Shown here piece by piece: positions 6,445-10,056 of a stretch of DNA of 10,056 nt. A model generated the notes under the pieces. The model saw only the letters and a list, made by a program, of their open reading frames with translations. It did no database searches and was not told the origin of the DNA. The position numbers and the translations under genes are program-made. Position 1 is the stretch's first letter, and every line of letters begins with the position of its first letter. The stretch is from assembly GCA_016212245.1 (NCBI GenBank), contig JACRGU010000073.1, forward strand, positions 1 through 10,056. Reading direction: 5' to 3'. This DNA is from Nitrospirota bacterium (GTDB lineage Bacteria > Nitrospirota > Thermodesulfovibrionia > Thermodesulfovibrionales > SM23-35).

Positions 6445-6542
6445 AGTAGGAAGTGAAAAGTAAAAAGTAAGAAGTGAAAAAATTTATAAACCCCTGTTTA
6501 CCACTTCCTACTTCTTACTTCTAAGTTCTTACTTCTCACTTT
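6445..6542. repeat. Two opposed arrays of AGTRRRA heptamers forming an inverted repeat
   Basis: On the plus strand, five units run in exact register from 6445 to 6479: AGTAGGA, AGTGAAA, AGTAAAA, AGTAAGA, AGTGAAA. After a 22-bp spacer (6480-6501), the minus strand carries the same family from 6540 down to 6502: AGTGAGA, AGTAAGA, ACTTAGA, AGTAAGA, AGTAGGA, then AGTG. The facing arms give a perfect 12-bp inverted repeat, AAGTAGGAAGTG (6444-6455) and CACTTCCTACTT (6502-6513), plus further partial pairing. The right array includes the stop codon of the diguanylate cyclase gene (6529-6531) and supplies its last residues. It fills the gap before the tRNA nucleotidyltransferase gene. It could be a transcript hairpin, but it has no terminator-like GC stem. 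Confidence 0.85.
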
Positions 6543-7950
6543 CTTCTAAGGGGGGATATACGACAATCTGATCGCGTCCTCTATTCTTAGCTGTAAACAG
6601 GGCATCATCAGTAAGGGTGATAAGGTCATCACAGCTCTTTATCTTTTCATCAGGACTGCATGCTATACCTATACTTACAGTAATTTCTCTCTTTTCCTTG
6701 AGGCTCTTAAATTGATGTTCCTTTATTACTTTCCTGAGTCGCTTGGCCTCGGCTATAGCACCTTTCATAGATGTCTCTGGCAGAAGCATTATAAACTCTT
6801 CGCCCCCATATCTGGCAAGGATATCAGGCTTCCTCGTATGCCTTTTCACGAGCTGTGCAAATTCCCTGAGGACGATATCACCAACCCTGTGACCATAGGT
6901 ATCATTTATCTTTTTGAAGTAGTCTATATCGAACATCATACAACCTAATGGAATATTGTATCTCCCTGCCCTGCTGAATTCCTCGTCAATTCTGTTGTAG
7001 AAATACCTGATGTTATAGATTCCTGTCAGGTAATCGGTAATAGCGAGCCTCTCGAGCCTCGTCTTCTCTTTCTCAACTCTATCATACAGGAAGGCATTAT
7101 AAAGGGCATTTGCAGATGCATTTGCGATAGCAGTGCATAGCTTTATCTCTCTTTCTGTAAAGGTGTGACCTGCCCTCGATGTCCTCAGGAACAATGTGCC
7201 TATGATTTCATCACGAAAGACCATAGGTATCACCACAATAGAGCGAATACCTATCGGCGCTATTATATCCCTTACCTCTTTCATTATGGGGTCCTTCATC
7301 GCATCTTTTATAATTACTGGCTTTTTTAGGGTAAGGGCCTTTCTTATCTCAGGATATTTCTGGAGGTCAAGCCTTATATTAGTGATCTTCGGGTCTTCGA
7401 ATGTCGAGACAACATATGCGTATCTCTGCTCCTCAACACCCATACTGATCATAGAACATCGTGTCACATTTATTATCTCTGGTATCTTTTTCACAACAAG
7501 ATAAAGTACCTCTTTCGGGTTGAGGGTTGATGAAACAAGATATGTAAGCTCTATAAGGGCCTCGAGGTCTTTCTTTTCCCTGTAAAGGTTCTCAAACCAG
7601 ATCTTTCTCTCTATGGCTACCTTGAGTTTATATTCAAGGTCTTCCTTATAGAACGGGCTAAGTAGATAATATTCCACACCAGCTTTAACCACAGAACGAA
7701 TGCCATTGGTTACATTACCGGATATCATAGCTATTACAGGGCATTCAACCTCTGAAGGATTTATATGCTCAAGCCCATCAGGACTATTAACAATCACGGC
7801 AGCAGGCCTTTTCTCTACAAGTTCCCTCCTTAAGGCCTTCTCATCTCTTTTTATAAAGTGGGCTGAATAATCATCCCTTCCTCTAAAGAAGGACCTCAGA
7901 AATCTCAGGGTATCCTTATCCTCTTCGTAAATAAATATCTCTTTTTTCAT
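6529..7950 (-). CDS. Diguanylate cyclase with degenerate receiver, GAF and GGDEF domains
   Basis: The 473-residue cytosolic protein has three domains. Residues 1-116 have the fold pattern of a response-regulator receiver, including the acidic EED (9-11). The phosphoacceptor position holds N55 (in AVIVNSPDG) and the conserved lysine is S98 (YLLSPF in place of YLLKPF), so aspartyl phosphorylation is unlikely. A helical linker leads to a GAF domain (about 133-288). The GGDEF domain (about 296-465) is intact: DIDYFKKINDTYGH (341-354), active-site GGEEF (382-386), and the product-inhibition site RKPD (373-376) five residues before it. It should make c-di-GMP from two GTP, with output set by a GAF ligand or by protein contacts instead of phosphorylation; that regulation is inference. 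The ATG has only a weak AAGAAG nearby. The C-terminal residues SEK and the stop codon lie inside a heptamer repeat. Confidence 0.9.
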   Translation of the reverse strand: MKKEIFIYEEDKDTLRFLRSFFRGRDDYSAHFIKRDEKALRRELVEKRPAAVIVNSPDGLEHINPSEVECPVIAMISGNVTNGIRSVVKAGVEYYLLSPFYKEDLEYKLKVAIERKIWFENLYREKKDLEALIELTYLVSSTLNPKEVLYLVVKKIPEIINVTRCSMISMGVEEQRYAYVVSTFEDPKITNIRLDLQKYPEIRKALTLKKPVIIKDAMKDPIMKEVRDIIAPIGIRSIVVIPMVFRDEIIGTLFLRTSRAGHTFTEREIKLCTAIANASANALYNAFLYDRVEKEKTRLERLAITDYLTGIYNIRYFYNRIDEEFSRAGRYNIPLGCMMFDIDYFKKINDTYGHRVGDIVLREFAQLVKRHTRKPDILARYGGEEFIMLLPETSMKGAIAEAKRLRKVIKEHQFKSLKEKREITVSIGIACSPDEKIKSCDDLITLTDDALFTAKNRGRDQIVVYPPLEESEK

Positions 7951-8011
7951 CTTCTTTATTTAATTATTACAAAATTCCTCAGGATTGTCTAAATAATTTT
8001 TACAAGCAATT

Positions 8012-8039
8012 ATTATGCCACTATCTCTTATTTCTGCAA
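8012..8039 (-). promoter_or_regulatory. Possible internal promoter for the diguanylate cyclase gene
   Basis: On the minus strand, TTGCAG (8034-8039), inside the last codons of polX, is followed after 16 bp by CATAAT (8012-8017). The rest of the 77-bp gap is AT-rich. The spacing and boxes are acceptable but weak. It would let the cyclase be expressed apart from polX. Confidence 0.2.
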
Positions 8040-9740
8040 TGTCTTTCTAAGAAACTTATAGCTCATTGTGTTCAAGACATCCCTCTTCTCAAGCCAGCCC
8101 CTTCTGGCTATTGAGACTCCATAGGCCATGTAGACGAACTGGTTAGTTACATGTGTATCTGTGCTTATTACTATTGGTATCCCCATCTCCTTTGCCATCT
8201 TTGCATATACATCATTTAGATCCAGTCTGAGTGGGTATGCATTAATCTCGATAGCCGTCCTTGTTTCTTTAGCCACCTTAAGAATCTCATCCATATCAAC
8301 ATCATAAGAATCTCTTTCTCCAATTAATCTGCCAGTCGGATGGGCGATAATTGTGACATAAGGGTTTCTCATGGCAGAGACCAGTCTCTTTGTCAGCTGC
8401 TCTCTACTCTGCCTAAAACCTGAATGAATTGAGGCAACAACGATATCCATCTTCTTAAGAACATCATCAGTAAGATCCATATGTCCATCACTCCTTATAT
8501 CTACCTCGATGCCAGCAATCAGCCTGAACCCCCTTAATCTTTTATTTATTGCATCTATCTCCTTCTTCTCTTCCATCAGTCTCTCTTCGTTCAGTCCCCT
8601 CGCTATAACGAGACCCTTTGAATGGTCTGTTATTGCTATATATTCATATCCCCTCTTCCTGGCCTCATCTATCAGCTCCTCAAAATCATGACTCCCATCA
8701 CTCCATTTACTGTGAACATGGAGATCTCCCTTTATATCCTTGAGCTCAATGAGCTTCGGCAGCCTTCCCTCAATAGCAGCCTCTACCTCGCCTGTGTCCT
8801 CCCTTAGCTCTGGTGGGATGTATGGAAGGCCCAGAATCCTATATATGTCCTCTTCTTCTTTCCCACCTAACTTCTTCTCATCCCTTTCCCTGAATATCCC
8901 ATATTCATTTATCTTGAGGCCTCCTCTCATAGCCATCTCTCTCAACCTTATGTTATGTGCCTTACTCCCTGTAAAGTATGCCAGTGCAGCACCAAAACTA
9001 TCCTCCTCAACAACACGAAGGTCAACCTGCAGCCCCTCATGAATTATGACAGAAGATTTTGTTGGCCCATGCGCCAGCACATCCTTAACATGAGGCAGGT
9101 GTACAAAGGCATTCATCACCTCCTTAGGATTTTCTGATGTGGCGAGTATATCTATGTCCTTAATCGTATCCTTCCATCTTCTCAAGCTTCCAGCAAGGCT
9201 CAGTTTTTTAACAGAGGCCTTTCTTTTCAGGTGTTCGAGGATATCATTTGCAAGAGGCAGAACCTTCCCGAGGGGTTGTCTCTCCATACCCCTTTTCAGC
9301 ATCTCGATCCCTTTGAGTATATTCTCCTCTGTCTTTTCCTTTATGCCTGGAAGCCCTCTAAGTTTATGTTCCCTGGCAAGCTGTTCAAGGGTCTCTATAT
9401 CCCTTACTTTTAATTTCTCAAACAAGAGCTTTGCTGTTTTCGGGCCAAGGCTGGGAACTGAAAGAAGTATGCTGAGGCCTTCAGGGACCTCTTTCTTTAG
9501 GTCTTCGTAAAACTGTAGTCTTCCTGTTCTGACATACTCTTCTATCTTGCCTGCGAGATCCTGTCCGATTCCAGGGACCTTTATGAGCTCATCCTTTGGT
9601 GTCTCGGCAACATCTCTGGAAAGTCCCTCTATATTCTGTGCTGCGCGTCTATAGGCCCTTATTCTGAAGGGGTTTTCACCCTTTATCTCGAGCAGGTCTG
9701 CGATGTCATTAAAAATCCTTGTAATCTCCTGATTCTTCAT
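8028..9740 (-). CDS. polX: DNA polymerase X family protein with PHP domain (DNA polymerase/3'-5' exonuclease PolX)
   Basis: The 570-residue enzyme fills short gaps and trims 3' ends in base-excision repair. The N-terminal 8-kDa/fingers region has helix-hairpin-helix segments: VPGIGQDLAGKI (55-66), VPSLGPKTAKLL (95-106), LPGIKEKTEENI (130-141). The polymerase palm is intact: AGSLRRWKDTIKDIDIL (183-199) with D195 and D197, the third aspartate D240 in LQVDLRVV, and YFTGSKAHN (255-263). The PHP domain (about 338-560) keeps its metal ligands: H341 and H343 in DLHVHSKWSDG, D348, H373 in TDHS, E412 in GIEVDI, H439 in SIHSG, H467 in IIAHPTGR, D528 and H530 in STDTH. Both activities should therefore work. 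Length matches the bacterial family. Its ATG overlaps the ferredoxin stop codon (ATGA), which suggests translational coupling; no close Shine-Dalgarno is seen. Confidence 0.95.
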   Translation of the reverse strand: MKNQEITRIFNDIADLLEIKGENPFRIRAYRRAAQNIEGLSRDVAETPKDELIKVPGIGQDLAGKIEEYVRTGRLQFYEDLKKEVPEGLSILLSVPSLGPKTAKLLFEKLKVRDIETLEQLAREHKLRGLPGIKEKTEENILKGIEMLKRGMERQPLGKVLPLANDILEHLKRKASVKKLSLAGSLRRWKDTIKDIDILATSENPKEVMNAFVHLPHVKDVLAHGPTKSSVIIHEGLQVDLRVVEEDSFGAALAYFTGSKAHNIRLREMAMRGGLKINEYGIFRERDEKKLGGKEEEDIYRILGLPYIPPELREDTGEVEAAIEGRLPKLIELKDIKGDLHVHSKWSDGSHDFEELIDEARKRGYEYIAITDHSKGLVIARGLNEERLMEEKKEIDAINKRLRGFRLIAGIEVDIRSDGHMDLTDDVLKKMDIVVASIHSGFRQSREQLTKRLVSAMRNPYVTIIAHPTGRLIGERDSYDVDMDEILKVAKETRTAIEINAYPLRLDLNDVYAKMAKEMGIPIVISTDTHVTNQFVYMAYGVSIARRGWLEKRDVLNTMSYKFLRKTLQK

Positions 9741-9925
9741 TCTATTGTAATCGCCTCTACAGGGCAGTTCTCAGCTGCAGCCTCACAGCATCCAACAAAC
9801 TCACACGCCTCAGGGTCTATAACTACTGATTTGCCAATCTCTTCATTAAGGTGAAAGACAGCAGGACATATTTCCTGACATGACCCGCAACCAATGCAGA
9901 GCTCCTCATCTATCCTGACATTCAT
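9737..9925 (-). CDS. Small [4Fe-4S] ferredoxin
   Basis: The 62-residue protein carries C10-x2-C13-x2-C16-x3-C20-P (CIGCGSCQEICP) and a C-terminal C54-P in ENCPVEAITIE. C10, C13, C16 and C54 can bind one [4Fe-4S] cluster. The second half lacks a full CxxCxxC motif and has C41, C46 and C47 instead, so a second cubane cluster is unlikely; C20 with C46 or C47 may form a disulfide, as in some Desulfovibrio ferredoxins (inference). It would be a soluble low-potential electron carrier; partners are not indicated. The ATG (9923-9925) is the only usable start after an in-frame stop, and no Shine-Dalgarno precedes it (the leader is T-rich). It is the first gene of the minus-strand series and overlaps polX by 4 bp. 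Confidence 0.9.
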   Translation of the reverse strand: MNVRIDEELCIGCGSCQEICPAVFHLNEEIGKSVVIDPEACEFVGCCEAAAENCPVEAITIE

Positions 9926-9948
9926 AAAAAAATCTATTCACTGTAGGC

Positions 9949-10055
9949 AGGAGACTACCCTTGAGCGGTTTTGAATTCCGATTTATCGGAATTCACCTCG
10001 GAGCCCTGCACTATGTTATAGTGCGGGGCGAGAATGAGCGAAAGGGTAGTCTCCT
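9949..10055. repeat. Cloverleaf-like (three-way junction) inverted-repeat element upstream of the ferredoxin gene
   Basis: A 14-bp perfect outer stem, AGGAGACTACCCTT (9949-9962) with AAGGGTAGTCTCCT (10042-10055), encloses two hairpins. The first is TGAATTCCGA (9972-9981) / TCGGAATTCA (9986-9995) with a TTTA loop. The second is CCCTGCACTAT (10004-10014) / ATAGTGCGGGG (10018-10028) with a GTT loop and one T-G pair, extended by CTCG (9997-10000) / CGAG (10029-10032) after a 3-nt bulge. No protein is encoded. It may be a MITE-like element or a structured RNA. The outer stem may continue past the window edge. Positions 9926-9948, between it and the ferredoxin start, are AT-rich with no clear promoter. 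Confidence 0.75.
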
Positions 10056-10056
10056 A

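Noticed and set aside
6445..6542. CRISPR array or intrinsic terminator
   Set aside because: The units are 7 bp without spacers, and the stem lacks a GC core and a following T-tract.
9139..9510. 123-codon plus-strand reading frame
   Set aside because: It is antisense to polX and mirrors its codon bias; no family resemblance.

Overview
The window looks like chromosome of an anaerobic, probably autotrophic bacterium with moderate-to-low GC. Two Wood-Ljungdahl (reductive acetyl-CoA) genes lie close to an archaeal-type fructose-1,6-bisphosphate aldolase/phosphatase, a set typical of CO2-fixing anaerobes. Gene content and the style of the intergenic repeats would fit Nitrospirota (Thermodesulfovibrio-like) or a related sediment lineage, but that placement is inferred from memory of such genomes and is not proven by anything here.

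Layout. Left part (1-1988, minus strand): acsE (methyltetrahydrofolate:corrinoid/iron-sulfur protein methyltransferase) followed by acsD (corrinoid/iron-sulfur protein small subunit, ACS/CODH delta), with a repeat-filled tail at 1-222. Middle (1989-2430): a gene-free divergent region holding the acsE leader and a 139-bp hairpin-rich element. Then, on the plus strand, a two-gene operon: a MTH1187/YkoF-type thiamine-binding protein and fructose-1,6-bisphosphate aldolase/phosphatase. Its end overlaps tail-to-tail by 13 bp with a minus-strand series that reads from right to left: a small ferredoxin, PolX (DNA polymerase X with PHP domain), a degenerate-receiver/GAF/GGDEF diguanylate cyclase, and a long DHH-CBS-CBS-tRNA nucleotidyltransferase. 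A cloverleaf-like inverted repeat lies upstream of the ferredoxin at the right edge.

How the genes work together. AcsE passes the methyl group of methyl-tetrahydrofolate to the cobalamin of the corrinoid/iron-sulfur protein, of which AcsD is one half; acetyl-CoA synthase then makes acetyl-CoA. The bifunctional FBP enzyme drives triose phosphates one way into fructose-6-phosphate, the gluconeogenic end of the same autotrophic metabolism. The right-hand series is mixed housekeeping: DNA repair, tRNA 3'-end synthesis or repair, and c-di-GMP signalling.

No defence system, CRISPR array, prophage or clearly new multi-gene system is visible. The most unusual content is between the genes: arrays of 7-bp units in exact register placed at stop codons (158-222, 1179-1203, 6445-6542), two members of a GTCATTCC...GGAATGAC hairpin family, and the three-way-junction palindrome at 9949-10055.
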